Source: Nocardia sp. NBC_01730 (GTDB taxonomy: Bacteria > Actinomycetota > Actinomycetes > Mycobacteriales > Mycobacteriaceae). From it: a DNA stretch of 64,000 bases. The position numbers were made by a program, and so were the translations under genes. Shown piece by piece: positions 36,788 through 46,833 of this stretch. Every line of letters starts with the position of its first letter. Within the stretch, counting starts at the first letter, position 1. The stretch lies in assembly GCF_035920445.1 (NCBI RefSeq), contig NZ_CP109162.1, forward strand, positions 3,472,001 through 3,536,000, written 5' to 3'. The notes below the pieces were generated by a model that was not told the DNA's origin, made no database searches, and saw only the letters and a list, made by a program, of their open reading frames with translations.

Positions 36788-38063
36788 CCCACACCAGCGT
36801 CACAGTCGTGCCCTCACCCGGCTGCGATTCCACGAATCCGGCACCGCCCGCGAGACGGCGCATGCGGCCGAGGATGCTCACCGAGATACCGAGCCGATCG
36901 GCGGGTACTTCACTCAGGTCGAAACCGGTGCCGTCGTCCCGGAACACCACGCGGATTCCGCCCGCGCTGATCGTCACGGTGACAGTACGGCGCACCTCGC
37001 GGCCCTCGAAGGTGGCGTGACGCAAGCTGTTGCGCGCGGCCTCGGCCAGCGCCGCGGCGATCGTGCTCGCGGCCTCCACCGGCAGGTGCAGATCGTCGAA
37101 TCCGGCCCAGCGCCGCGCGGTGAACCGGATGCCGGGGTTCACCTCGTGCACGGCCGAGCGCAGGAACCCGATCGCGGACTGCGCGTCCAGCCGGTCGGGT
37201 TCGACCTCGCCCACCCGGCATGCGTCGAGTTGTTCCAAGGTCTGCTCGGCCTGTCGGCGCAGCACCGGCGATTCGGTCCCGCCGCGCGAAGCGTCCAGCA
37301 GAGTCGAGAGCACCGCGTCGTGGATCAGCGCGGCGAAGCGCGCCCGTTCTCGCTCCCTGGCCGCCGCGCCCGCGACCACCGCCGCCCGGCTGCTCTCTAT
37401 GGCCGACTCGCGGTCGACCCGGTCGGCCGCGACCCTGGCATGAATAGCGCACCACAGAAACAACGCGCTGAGCCCTGCTGCCCTGGCGAAATCGCCTAGC
37501 AGTGAGAGCGCTGTGGTCTCCCGCAGCACGAACAGATTCGCGAGCGCACCGAGTGCGGCGCTGACCAGCAGGTACGCAATAGCCAGCGGCGGACGCCAGG
37601 CAAGGACGGCCGCAAGGACACCCAGCGCGAGTACCCGGTACAGCCACACCGAGGCCCCCTCGGCCTCGGGCCGCGAATAGGCGAACGGGACCACCGCCAT
37701 CGCGGCGACGAAACTCACGGCCGCCAGACCGGCGACGTACTGGATGGCGCGGCAACTCATCCCGACCGAGACGACCGCGAGCACCGGGAACAACCCGAAG
37801 GCCAGCGCCACCTCGACCACCGTCCACCCGAGCGGCACGAACCGGCTCTGGTTTGCGATCTCGGGTAGCTCGACGATCGCGGCGATTACCCCCGCGATCC
37901 CGATGGCCAGACCGAGCCCGCGCAGAACGCGGCCGACGGCGCCCTCGGACACCTTCTCCCTGGACACCGCGACAACCCTGCGGCGCCAACGGCTCGCGCG
38001 TGGCCGGTCGAGCGGCATGGAGTGGGAGGGCTGCGGGGTGTCCAGCATGCTGGACACGATCAT
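36774..38063 (-). CDS. Membrane sensor histidine kinase
   Basis: This 429-residue protein has a basic N-terminal segment and six to seven transmembrane helices (about 50-225). A dimerisation region follows with FAALIHDAVLSTLLDAS, a candidate phospho-acceptor H in an atypical HisKA_3-like motif. The HATPase domain contains EAARNSLRHATF (N-box), FRDDGTGFDLSEVPADRLGI (G1) and GEGTTVTLVW (G2). The ATG at 38063 overlaps the response-regulator stop (ATGA). The order regulator-kinase-accessory membrane protein is one coupled operon. Confidence 0.88.
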   Translation of the reverse strand: MIVSSMLDTPQPSHSMPLDRPRASRWRRRVVAVSREKVSEGAVGRVLRGLGLAIGIAGVIAAIVELPEIANQSRFVPLGWTVVEVALAFGLFPVLAVVSVGMSCRAIQYVAGLAAVSFVAAMAVVPFAYSRPEAEGASVWLYRVLALGVLAAVLAWRPPLAIAYLLVSAALGALANLFVLRETTALSLLGDFARAAGLSALFLWCAIHARVAADRVDRESAIESSRAAVVAGAAARERERARFAALIHDAVLSTLLDASRGGTESPVLRRQAEQTLEQLDACRVGEVEPDRLDAQSAIGFLRSAVHEVNPGIRFTARRWAGFDDLHLPVEAASTIAAALAEAARNSLRHATFEGREVRRTVTVTISAGGIRVVFRDDGTGFDLSEVPADRLGISVSILGRMRRLAGGAGFVESQPGEGTTVTLVWGGDG

Positions 38064-38749
38064 CCGCGCGGATGCCGCTCGGGAACCGGTAGCCATCCGT
38101 CCTCCACCGCCCGCTTGTACAGGTCGGTCTTGGTCGGCGCCGGACGCCCCGCGTCGGCGTACTTCTGCCGGATCCGGCCGAGATAGTCGTTGACCGTCTG
38201 CTCGGACAAACCGGTCAACCGCGCGACCCGGGACGCCTTCTCGCCGGACGCGTACAGCGTGAGCACTTCTTCCTGGCGCGGGCTCAGACCCACGTCCGAC
38301 AATTGCGGGTCACCGTCGATGGCGGCCGCCCAGTCGGTGGTGACCACCTGTTCGCCGGAGGCCGCGCGGCGCACCGCGGCGACCACGGTCGGCACATCCT
38401 CGGACTTGCGCACCACGCCGAGCACACCGGCGCGCGCCGCGGAGCGCACCAGGAACACGTTGTCCGCTCCGGTGAAAACCAGCACCTCGATGCCGCGGTC
38501 ACGCAGTGCGCGCACATTGTCCTCGGGTGTCGACCCGTCGGCCAGTCGCAGATCGAGCACGACCAGGTCCAACTGCGGCGCACCATCGACGGCGGTCAGC
38601 AGGTCCGGCACGGTGCCAGAGGCCAGCACCAGATCGAGGTCGGGTTCCGGCGCAAGCATCGCGGCCAGACCGATCGCGACGGATTCGTGGTCTTCGACCA
38701 ATCCGATCCGGCGCGGTGCGTTCTCGCCGCATCCTTCGGCCCACGTCAC
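38060..38749 (-). CDS. NarL/LuxR-family response regulator
   Basis: This 229-residue regulator has a receiver domain (VEDHESVAIGLAAML at the start, phospho-acceptor D in LVVLDLRLADG, K in GVVRKSEDV). It is followed by a LuxR HTH (LSPRQEEVLTLYASGEKASR and SEQTVNDYLGRIRQKY). The GTG at 38749 is chosen because GGAGAG lies five bases upstream; an in-frame GTG at 38779 is an alternative. It is the first gene of a three-gene operon with the kinase and accessory protein. The signal is unknown. Confidence 0.88.
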   Translation of the reverse strand: MTWAEGCGENAPRRIGLVEDHESVAIGLAAMLAPEPDLDLVLASGTVPDLLTAVDGAPQLDLVVLDLRLADGSTPEDNVRALRDRGIEVLVFTGADNVFLVRSAARAGVLGVVRKSEDVPTVVAAVRRAASGEQVVTTDWAAAIDGDPQLSDVGLSPRQEEVLTLYASGEKASRVARLTGLSEQTVNDYLGRIRQKYADAGRPAPTKTDLYKRAVEDGWLPVPERHPRG

Positions 38750-38860
38750 GTGACTCTCCAATCCCGACCACTTGTCCACATCCCCACTGGAACAATCGCT
38801 GTGCCAGTATGCCGGGCCGCCACTTGGAATGGTCAGACACCAGAAATCGGGGGGACCCCC

Positions 38861-39313
38861 TTACTCCATCAGTCCCGCGGCCAGCGTCGCGCCGAGTTCC
38901 CAGCAACGCTGGATGTCCTCCTTGCCGGGCGGGCCGGAGACGACCACCGTCGCGGCGGCGCACTCCCAGCCCAGGCCGGTTGTCACGCGCTCCACGCCGC
39001 GCTCCGCGCCTTCGGTGCCCTCGTTACCGTGCAGGTAGAGCCCGTACGGGCGGCCGCGGGTCGAATCGAGGCACGGGTAGTAGAAAGTGTCGAACGCATG
39101 CTTGAGCGCACCGCTCATGTAGCCCAGATTCGCCGGGGAGCCGAGCAGGTACCCGTCGGCTTCCAGCACGTCCGGCGTGGTGACGGCCAGCGCTGCCCGG
39201 CGCACAACCTCAACGCCTTCGATCTCGGGGTCGGTGGCCCCGGAGACGACGGCCTCGAACATCGCCTGCATATACGGGGACGGCGTGTGATGGATGATCA
39301 GCAACCGGGCCAC
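38861..39313 (-). CDS. Flavodoxin / NADPH-dependent FMN reductase-like protein
   Basis: This 150-residue flavodoxin-fold protein has an N-terminal strand ending in the phosphate-binding loop HHTPSPYMQAMFEAV, with the variant sequence seen in flavodoxin-like reductases. DGYLLGSPANLGYMSGALKH contacts the flavin ring in family structures. A third loop is YLHGNEGTEGAERGVERV. It probably binds FMN and transfers electrons or reduces quinones. The GTG at 39313 directly starts the first strand. It follows the dapB gene group on the same strand. Confidence 0.85.
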   Translation of the reverse strand: MARLLIIHHTPSPYMQAMFEAVVSGATDPEIEGVEVVRRAALAVTTPDVLEADGYLLGSPANLGYMSGALKHAFDTFYYPCLDSTRGRPYGLYLHGNEGTEGAERGVERVTTGLGWECAAATVVVSGPPGKEDIQRCWELGATLAAGLME

Positions 39314-39341
39314 GGTGCGATGGTATCGGCCCCCGCGACGG

Positions 39342-40594
<1,253 letters not shown>

Positions 40595-40614
40595 TCATTC
40601 CGCTTCGGTTCGGG

Positions 40615-41069
40615 TCAGCCTATCGACCGCGCCGGGATACCGTTCGGCTGACCTGTGCTCGGCGCGCCCGCCATGTTCTGCGCCATCCGCTGTAGCACCC
40701 GCACGGTCTCCGTGTACTGCTCGTCGGTGATCCCCTCGACCATCCGTCGCCGCCGCTCCCTGATTCGGACCCATGCCTGATCATGTGTGACGCGTCCTGC
40801 CTCGGTCAGTGCCAGCATGCCCGCGTCGTCGGCCACCCACCCCCGGTCCGTCACATCGGCCAGTTCGCCGCTCCATTCGGAGTCGTGGGTCCAGAACGCG
40901 TCGAGTGCGTCCCTGAGGTCGTCGGCGCGCTGCGGCCCGTCTGCCAGGGGGTGCAGCATCTGCCAGTGCCTGCGGCTCAGTTCGCCCGCTGCGAGGTCCT
41001 CGTCGAGCGCTCGCTGATCAGCCGATCGAGTTCCACGAGCCAGTACCCGATCGAGCGCTGAACAGCCAT
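40615..41069 (-). pseudogene. MarR-type winged-helix regulator, frameshifted
   Basis: The ATG at 41069 opens MAVQRSIGYWLVELDRLISE, the usual first helix of a MarR-like regulator. This frame then closes. Winged-helix homology resumes in another frame: DEDLAAGELSRRHWQMLHPL, VTDRGWVADDAGMLALTEAG and a C-terminal helix to 40615. Restoring one T at about 41006 (CGCTCGACG to CGCTTCGACG) would join the two parts as ISERFDEDLA. It is either a natural pseudogene or a sequencing error. Without correction an internal start would give a regulator lacking its dimer helix. Confidence 0.6.
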
Positions 41070-41235
41070 GCGCGGCCAGACGGTTCGAGGTAGACCGTCT
41101 TGCCGCCCGACGCGGGGCCGTCAGGTGCTCCGAAAGATCAGCACACCGGATCGAATCCGAGATCGAGATGCGCAACCAGCACCGGACGGCCCGATGACCA
41201 CGGGACCCGCTCCGCCCGCCGGGGCCGCTGACACC

Positions 41236-42348
41236 TCAATCGAAGATGATCACCTGACGCAGCGCGTGGCCCGCGGCGAGTTCATCCATGGCGTGGTTGA
41301 TTTCGTCGAGACCGATGTGGGCCGAGACCAGCCGCTCGACCGGGAGGCGGCCCGAGCGCCACATACGGACGTACTCGGGAATGTCGCGGGAGGGAACGGC
41401 GGAGCCGAGGTAACTGCCGACGATCGAACGCCCCTGGGCGACCAGGGCCAGCGGCGAGATGCCGGCACGCGCGTCGGGAGCCGGCAGGCCGACCGTGACC
41501 GTGGTGCCGCCGGGCGCGGTCGCCGCCACCGCGGTTTCGAAGGCGCGGATATTGCCCGCGGCCTCGACCACCACCTCCGCCTGCACACCGAGTTCGGCGA
41601 CCTCAGCCGGGGTGTACACCGCGTGAGCACCCAATTCCCTTGCAAGGGAGAGCTTTTCGGGAACAGTGTCGACCGCGATGACCTCGTGCCCTTCCGCCGC
41701 GAGCGAGATCGCGACGAGTACTGCCGCCATGCCGACACCGCCGAGACCGACCACCATGATCCGGTCCCCCAGGCCCGGCTTCACCGAATTCAGCAGGGCG
41801 CCACCACCGGTCAGCACAGCGCAGCCGAGCACGGCGGCGACCTCCGGCGGCACATCGTCGTCGACCGGCACCACCGACCTGCGGTCGACGACCGCGTGGG
41901 TAGCGAAGGCGGACACTCCGAGATGGTGGTGCACCTCAGTGCCGTCGCGGATCAGCCGCCGACCGCCGCCGAGCAGTTCGCCTGCGTTGTTGGCGACGCT
42001 GCCCGGCACGCATGGCGTCCGTCCCTCCGTCGCGCAGCCCGCGCAATCCCCACAGCGCGGCAGGAAGGTCATCACGACGCGCTGCCCGACCTCGATATCG
42101 CTGCCACCGGGTCCAACCACCTCGACCCGCCCTGCGGCCTCGTGCCCGAGCAGCATCGGCACCGGCCGCACCCGATTGCCGTCCACCACGGACAGGTCCG
42201 AATGGCACAGCCCCGCCGCTTCGATCCGAACCAGCAGCTCGCCCGGTCCTGGCTCGCCCAGATCCAGCTCGCATACGGTGATCGGCGCCGACTCGGCGAA
42301 CGGCACCGGCGCAGCGATTCGCTCCAGGACTGCCCCACGAATCCTCAT
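41236..42348 (-). CDS. Zinc-dependent alcohol dehydrogenase
   Basis: This 370-residue medium-chain dehydrogenase has the catalytic zinc motif in GLCHSDLSVVDG and GHEAAGRVEVVGPG. The structural zinc loop CGDCAGCATEGRTPC has four cysteines. The nucleotide loop is VVGLGGVGMAAVL, with VDTVPEKLSLARELGA after it. Zinc dehydrogenases of this type oxidise alcohols or formaldehyde adducts with NAD; the substrate cannot be told. The ATG at 42348 is close to an AT-rich promoter-like stretch. The catalytic Asp-His order is standard. Confidence 0.92.
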   Translation of the reverse strand: MRIRGAVLERIAAPVPFAESAPITVCELDLGEPGPGELLVRIEAAGLCHSDLSVVDGNRVRPVPMLLGHEAAGRVEVVGPGGSDIEVGQRVVMTFLPRCGDCAGCATEGRTPCVPGSVANNAGELLGGGRRLIRDGTEVHHHLGVSAFATHAVVDRRSVVPVDDDVPPEVAAVLGCAVLTGGGALLNSVKPGLGDRIMVVGLGGVGMAAVLVAISLAAEGHEVIAVDTVPEKLSLARELGAHAVYTPAEVAELGVQAEVVVEAAGNIRAFETAVAATAPGGTTVTVGLPAPDARAGISPLALVAQGRSIVGSYLGSAVPSRDIPEYVRMWRSGRLPVERLVSAHIGLDEINHAMDELAAGHALRQVIIFD

Positions 42349-42666
42349 AGTTCATTTTTACTGTGTTTTTGGCCGCGCGGGCGCGGCGGGTTCGCAATGC
42401 GCGGTCTCGCTTCACTCGAAAGTGGGAGTGGGCCGATGCCGTCGTGTGCGGCGGCAACCGCCAGATCTGGGGCGCCGCTGTATGCCGGGTTGCTGATGGA
42501 CGGGTGGCCACCGCTGGCAAACTCGACGCCGGGGGTCGGCCGGTCGGAGGGGCACTGGCGCTTTTCGGGAGTACGGTGCTATTTTCTTCGATCGTGACGG
42601 TGCTCCCGTTGGCCGCCTTGTACCGAGCCCGGGGTCGGGATCGTCACGACCAGAGGAGAAATTCCA

Positions 42667-43062
42667 CTGTCTGTACAGTTCAATCACACCATTGTCGGTT
42701 GCCACGACAATCGGGTGTCCGCCGAATTCTGGGCGGACATCCTGGGATTGGAAATCGGAACACCTTGGGGGCCGTTCATTCCGGTTTTCCTGGATAATGG
42801 CGTCACCCTCGACTTCGCCAACGTGCCGCCACACGTCACCGAAATCCAAGCCCAGCATTATGCATTACTGATCTCCGAAACCGAGTTCGACACGGCCTAC
42901 GCCAAGATCCAGCGCTACGGGCTGGAGCATTGGGCCGATCCCCGTCAACAGGGGGTCGGCGAGATCAACCACAACGACGGCGGTCGCGGCGTCTACTTCC
43001 TCGACCCCAGCGGTCATTTCCTGGAGTTGCTCACCGTCCCGTACGGCGGCTGGCCGACGTAA
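42667..43062 (+). CDS. VOC-family (glyoxalase/bleomycin-resistance fold) protein with a CTG start
   Basis: This 131-residue protein has the two beta-alpha-beta-beta-beta modules of the vicinal oxygen chelate superfamily. It begins SVQFNHTIVGCHDNRVSAEF and ends with GRGVYFLDPSGHFLELLTV. The conserved N-terminal FNHTIV strand lies upstream of every in-frame ATG/GTG. The start is placed at CTG 42667, which has AGGAG seven bases upstream. Metal ligands cannot be fully assigned: H in FNHTIV, and E in the closing FLEL. It may bind or degrade a small molecule. It stands alone. Confidence 0.8.
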   Translation: MSVQFNHTIVGCHDNRVSAEFWADILGLEIGTPWGPFIPVFLDNGVTLDFANVPPHVTEIQAQHYALLISETEFDTAYAKIQRYGLEHWADPRQQGVGEINHNDGGRGVYFLDPSGHFLELLTVPYGGWPT

Positions 43063-43187
43063 CGACACGGGGGCGGCGTCCGCGGGGCGCCTCGGCAGGC
43101 CGGTCCTCGAGTGTCGGCGCATGGCATCTACCTCCGTTCGGGTGCGCAGCCCGTCGGCTGCGTGCTGGAGCGTTGTCGAGTTCGGGA

Positions 43188-43673
43188 TCAGGTGTAGAGC
43201 TTCGCGAGGAACGCGCTCATGTTGTCGCGCACCCGCTCCACCTTCTCCTCGAGCGTGAGATCTTCGCGATACCGGCTGCCGAGCGCGGGCCTCTTCTTGT
43301 TCCGCGCGTACAGCGAGCAGGCGAGATCGGTGCACATGTAGGTGCCGACCGAGTTGCCTTTCCGCCCGGATTCGCCCGCCTTGTGCGCGGTCATCAGCGA
43401 GACGCCGCCGGTGTGCGTGGTCAGGCAGATCGTGCACATCTGCGCCCGACCGGAGCCACCGGTCGGGTAGCGCAGCGCGACACCGACGAGCCGATCGTCC
43501 TGTGGGACGACGAGAAAGCCCCGCCCGGGGAAGGACGGGTCACCCCAGCCGAGAAAGTCCAGATCCTCCCACGGGCGATCGTCCAGGTCCCGGGGCACGG
43601 GTAGTCGCTTGGCCTCGCCTTTCGAACAGTTGACGAACGACGACCTGATGTCGCGTTCGGTGACGGCGTGCAT
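43188..43673 (-). CDS. FBP domain protein (EF-G-binding type treble-clef zinc finger)
   Basis: This 161-residue protein of the FBP/FusB-like family has a helical N-terminus (ERDIRSSFVNCSKGEAKRLP) and a treble-clef zinc finger. The first cysteine pair lies in MCTICLTTH and the second in TYMCTDLACSLYARNKKR. FusB-type proteins bind elongation factor G and free stalled ribosomes, for example under fusidic acid. Actinobacterial FBP members are less studied. AAGGAG seven bases before the ATG at 43673 gives a firm start. Confidence 0.85.
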   Translation of the reverse strand: MHAVTERDIRSSFVNCSKGEAKRLPVPRDLDDRPWEDLDFLGWGDPSFPGRGFLVVPQDDRLVGVALRYPTGGSGRAQMCTICLTTHTGGVSLMTAHKAGESGRKGNSVGTYMCTDLACSLYARNKKRPALGSRYREDLTLEEKVERVRDNMSAFLAKLYT

Positions 43674-43911
43674 GACGAATCTCCTTCGGTTGATCGATGG
43701 GCAAACCGAGGCGACATTACGGGCCCGCCGTGGAGTCGAACAACGGATTTCGGCGCGCGAAGCGCTGCCCCGACCGCTCAGTCCCAGAAGACGTTGCGGG
43801 CACCGCGAAGTCGGCGGTGTAGACGCCCTCGCCTGCGCCGCAATCACCGCTGGTTCCCCTCCGCACCGAGTTCCCGGATCTGCCGGTGGATCATAGCCAG
43901 ACCGAGTCCCG

Positions 43912-44388
43912 TTGTCGCACCGAAATATTCGCGTTGGTGCGACGTCGAGATGTAGGGATCTCCCTACTGTCGGACTGCCGGGTGTGCTGCGCCGATCCTC
44001 TCGCATCCGATGGCGCGATCTGCCGATCGTCGTCACCACCGCGATGCCGGCCGCGGGGCTGCTCGGCCTGTGGCGGATGCCGACCACAGTTCCATGGCTC
44101 TTGGCCGTCGCCATCGGCGTCGGGCTGGGAGCATTGTCGCTGGTGCTCACCCTGGTTCCCCTGAGCACGCCTGAACCGGAGTGGGCCACCACGGTGTCGG
44201 CGGTGACCCACGGCCTGGGCTACGCCTTGGCCGGCGGGGGTGTCGCGACGCTCAGCGCGCTGCGCGTCCACACCGGCGGCTGGGGTCCGATCCTATGGTC
44301 ACTGCTGGCGATGTACGTCGTCCAGGCCGCGGCGGGCGTGACGGCGCTGCGGAGCAGGCTGGAACCGGAGGCAGTGCGGACGCCCTGA
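43912..44388 (+). pseudogene. C-terminal remnant of a CynX/NimT-type MFS transporter
   Basis: The open frame reads RDLPIVVTTAMPAAGLLGLW, then WLLAVAIGVGLGALSLVLTL, GLGYALAGGGVATLSALRVH and a last helix. This is the pattern of the final four helices of CynX/NimT-type permeases. The first eight helices are missing. The 16 residues before the hydrophobic part are arginine-rich, without the character of a start. No ribosome binding site is seen before the ATG at 43912. It is probably the tail of a deleted transporter gene, although a short membrane protein cannot be excluded. Confidence 0.55.
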
Positions 44389-44457
44389 CCAGGCACCACT
44401 CTGTGCCGCACGGAAATCTCAGGTTTTCGGACGAGGTCGACCCGAGGTGTCGAGCGA

Positions 44458-45111
44458 TCAGCCGGCTGGGTCCAGTCGAAGCGCATTCCACCAGAGTCGA
44501 TTCAGGGTGTCGACCAGCTGCTCGAAAGTGATCTTCTCCCGCTGCACGAACACCGTGTACGCCATCCGGCTGACCATGTTCGACAGCGCGAGCGCGGTTA
44601 CCCATGGATCGAGTTCCGGATCCACCTCGCCACGCTCCTGCAGCTCGCGGATCATCGCGGTATTGCGTTCACCGAACGCCATCGCGCGCTCGTACCGCAT
44701 CGCCTGAAATTTCTCGTCGATCTGCGACACCTGTTCGAGCAGAGCCATGAGGCGTGCGTTGCGACGATAGGACAGCAGGTATTCGCGATTGGCCGCAGCG
44801 ATCAACTGCCGCGGATCGTCGATTCCGGTCCGCTGCCGCACATGCGGGTGCAGCATCTCCTCGCGCACCTGTTCGACGACGGCGGCGAAGATCTCGTCCT
44901 TGCTGTCGAAGTAGGTGTAGAAAGACCCCGATGCCACCCCGGCGGCTTTGGAGATGTCACTGATCCTGGCGTCCAGGTACCCGTCCCGCTCGAACACCTC
45001 CCGAGCCGCTGCCACCAAGGCGCTACGGGTCCGCATCCCGCGTTTGCTGCGCGGAGCCCCGCGGCCGGCGTCCCCCTCGGCAACGTCCTGGGCGCTCAAC
45101 GTCTCACTCAC
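44458..45111 (-). CDS. TetR/AcrR-family transcriptional regulator
   Basis: This 217-residue regulator has an N-terminal HTH (RSALVAAAREVFERDGYLDA, ISDISKAAGVASGSFYTYF) and a helical ligand-binding part with TetR_C features. A disordered acidic/glycine-rich segment precedes the HTH. The GTG at 45111 is chosen because upstream codons are arginine/serine-rich shadow sequence. It is divergent from the acyl-CoA dehydrogenase operon. A near-perfect palindrome between the two promoters is its probable operator, so acyl-CoA or a related ligand may be the inducer. Confidence 0.88.
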   Translation of the reverse strand: MSETLSAQDVAEGDAGRGAPRSKRGMRTRSALVAAAREVFERDGYLDARISDISKAAGVASGSFYTYFDSKDEIFAAVVEQVREEMLHPHVRQRTGIDDPRQLIAAANREYLLSYRRNARLMALLEQVSQIDEKFQAMRYERAMAFGERNTAMIRELQERGEVDPELDPWVTALALSNMVSRMAYTVFVQREKITFEQLVDTLNRLWWNALRLDPAG

Positions 45112-45332
45112 TGTCGTCGGATCACATGCTGATTCCGGGGATCGTAACAGCGCTGCAGAGCTACCCCGCCGGACAGCGCCGGACGGAGACCGCACTCCAC
45201 TGCTCGGTCAGGAGCCGAACAGCCAATGGATTCGATTCTCACATTGCCACACGGCTCGGGGGCATCGCCGCCCAGTGCGTCGCTTTCACACCGGCCCGCA
45301 GCGTGTCACAAACCTGCCCACCGACGATAGTT

Positions 45333-45350
45333 GAATATGACGTCAAATTC
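45333..45350. promoter_or_regulatory. Palindrome, probable TetR operator
   Basis: GAATATGACGTCAAATTC is an 18-base palindrome with one mismatched pair, centred on TGACGTCA. It lies in the 450-base divergent region between the TetR gene and the acyl-CoA dehydrogenase operon, 222 bases from the regulator start. The operator role is inferred from symmetry and position. Confidence 0.55.
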
Positions 45351-45565
45351 GAATACGATCGGCCCGGCCTATGCGGCGGTATGCAGCGGAAGCGATGGCC
45401 CATGACCAGCGAGGTGGCAGTGCCCGGCGCACCCGGAACCAAGCAGTCCTGATGCAGGATCACGAACGCCGGAGTCAGCGTTGGGCAGCCCTGCCAGCAG
45501 TTACACAACGCCGCGCCGTCGCCCACAGCGAGCAGCACGCCCACGCCCCGACCATCGGAGGTCCC

Positions 45566-46807
45566 ATGGATCCGTTCACCTCGTCCGAACGCTCACGGCA
45601 GTACCAGCGGGAGCTGCTCGCCTTCATGTCCGAGTGCGTGTACCCCGCCGAATCGGTCTACGAGGAGCAGATGGCCGCGTCCGGCAATCCGCATCACCAT
45701 CCGCGGATTCTCGAGGATCTCAAGGTCGAGGCACGCCGCCGCGGGCTGTGGAACCTCTTCCACCCGCACCTGGAATGGGGTCCGGGACTGAGCAATCTGG
45801 AGTACGCTCCGCTGGCCGAGATCATGGGTCGCAGCCCCCACCTTGCCCCGGAGGCATGTAACTGCAACGCTCCCGACACCGGCAATATGGAGGTCTTCAC
45901 CCTCTTCGGCTCGCAGGAACACAAGGAGCGCTGGCTCGAGCCGCTGCTGGCCGGCACCATCCGCTCGGCTTTCGCGATGACCGAACCGGCAGTGGCCAGC
46001 TCGGACGCCACCAACATCGAACTGCGCATGGAACGCGACGGCGACCACTATGTGCTCAACGGCCGAAAGTGGTTCGCGTCCAATGCGATGCACCAGAACT
46101 GCAAGGTGCTCATCGTCATGGGCAAGACCGATCCGGACGGCCCGAAGCATCGCCAGCAGTCGATGATGGTCGTGCCCATCGACGCTCCGGGGGTCAGAGT
46201 GGTCCGCAACCTTCCGGTGTTCGGGTACGCGGATCGCGAGGGCCACGCGGAGATCGTCTTCGCCGACGTGCGCGTACCTGCGACCGATGTGCTGAAGGGC
46301 GAGGGCGAAGGCTTCGCCATCAGCCAGGCCCGGCTTGGCCCCGGCCGCATCCACCACTGTATGCGCGCCATCGGCATGGCCGAACGCGCCCTGGAACTGA
46401 TGTGCACTCGCGCCGATTCACGAAACACGTTCGGACAGAAGTTGAGTGAGCGCGCCAACATCCAGGACTGGATCGCCGAGGCACGCATCGCGATCGAGCA
46501 GACCCGGCTGCTGACGCTGAAGGCCGCATGGATGATGGACACTGTCGGCAACAAGGCGGCGCGAGTCGAGATTGCCGCGATCAAGGTGGCGGCGCCCACC
46601 ATGGCCCTGCAGATCGTGGACCGCGCCATCCAGGTGCACGGCGGCGGCGGCGTCACCAACGATTTCCCCTTGGCCGGCATGTACGCGCACCTGCGCACGC
46701 TGCGTCTCGCCGACGGGCCCGATGAGGTGCACAAACGTTCCATCGCTCGAGCCGAGCTGGGAAAGGTCCGCGCCGAGGCGGACACATCGGCCACCCTCGG
46801 CTCCTAA
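45566..46807 (+). CDS. Acyl-CoA dehydrogenase (ACAD10/11-like)
   Basis: This 413-residue FAD enzyme dehydrogenates acyl-CoA thioesters. Family features are [20 protein letters not shown] (acyl-CoA/FAD binding) and [40 protein letters not shown] follows, and [20 protein letters not shown] lies at the C-terminal FAD site. The sequence resembles the ACAD10/11 dehydrogenase part more than short-chain enzymes. GGAGGT ends three bases before the ATG at 45566. The next gene, a phosphotransferase 26 bases downstream, is the partner that is fused to the dehydrogenase in eukaryotic ACAD10/11. Confidence 0.92.
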   Translation: MDPFTSSERSRQYQRELLAFMSECVYPAESVYEEQMAASGNPHHHPRILEDLKVEARRRGLWNLFHPHLEWGPGLSNLEYAPLAEIMGRSPHLAPEACNCNAPDTGNMEVFTLFGSQEHKERWLEPLLAGTIRSAFAMTEPAVASSDATNIELRMERDGDHYVLNGRKWFASNAMHQNCKVLIVMGKTDPDGPKHRQQSMMVVPIDAPGVRVVRNLPVFGYADREGHAEIVFADVRVPATDVLKGEGEGFAISQARLGPGRIHHCMRAIGMAERALELMCTRADSRNTFGQKLSERANIQDWIAEARIAIEQTRLLTLKAAWMMDTVGNKAARVEIAAIKVAAPTMALQIVDRAIQVHGGGGVTNDFPLAGMYAHLRTLRLADGPDEVHKRSIARAELGKVRAEADTSATLGS

Positions 46808-46833
46808 CGGGACACCTGCGGCGGGAGTAGCGA

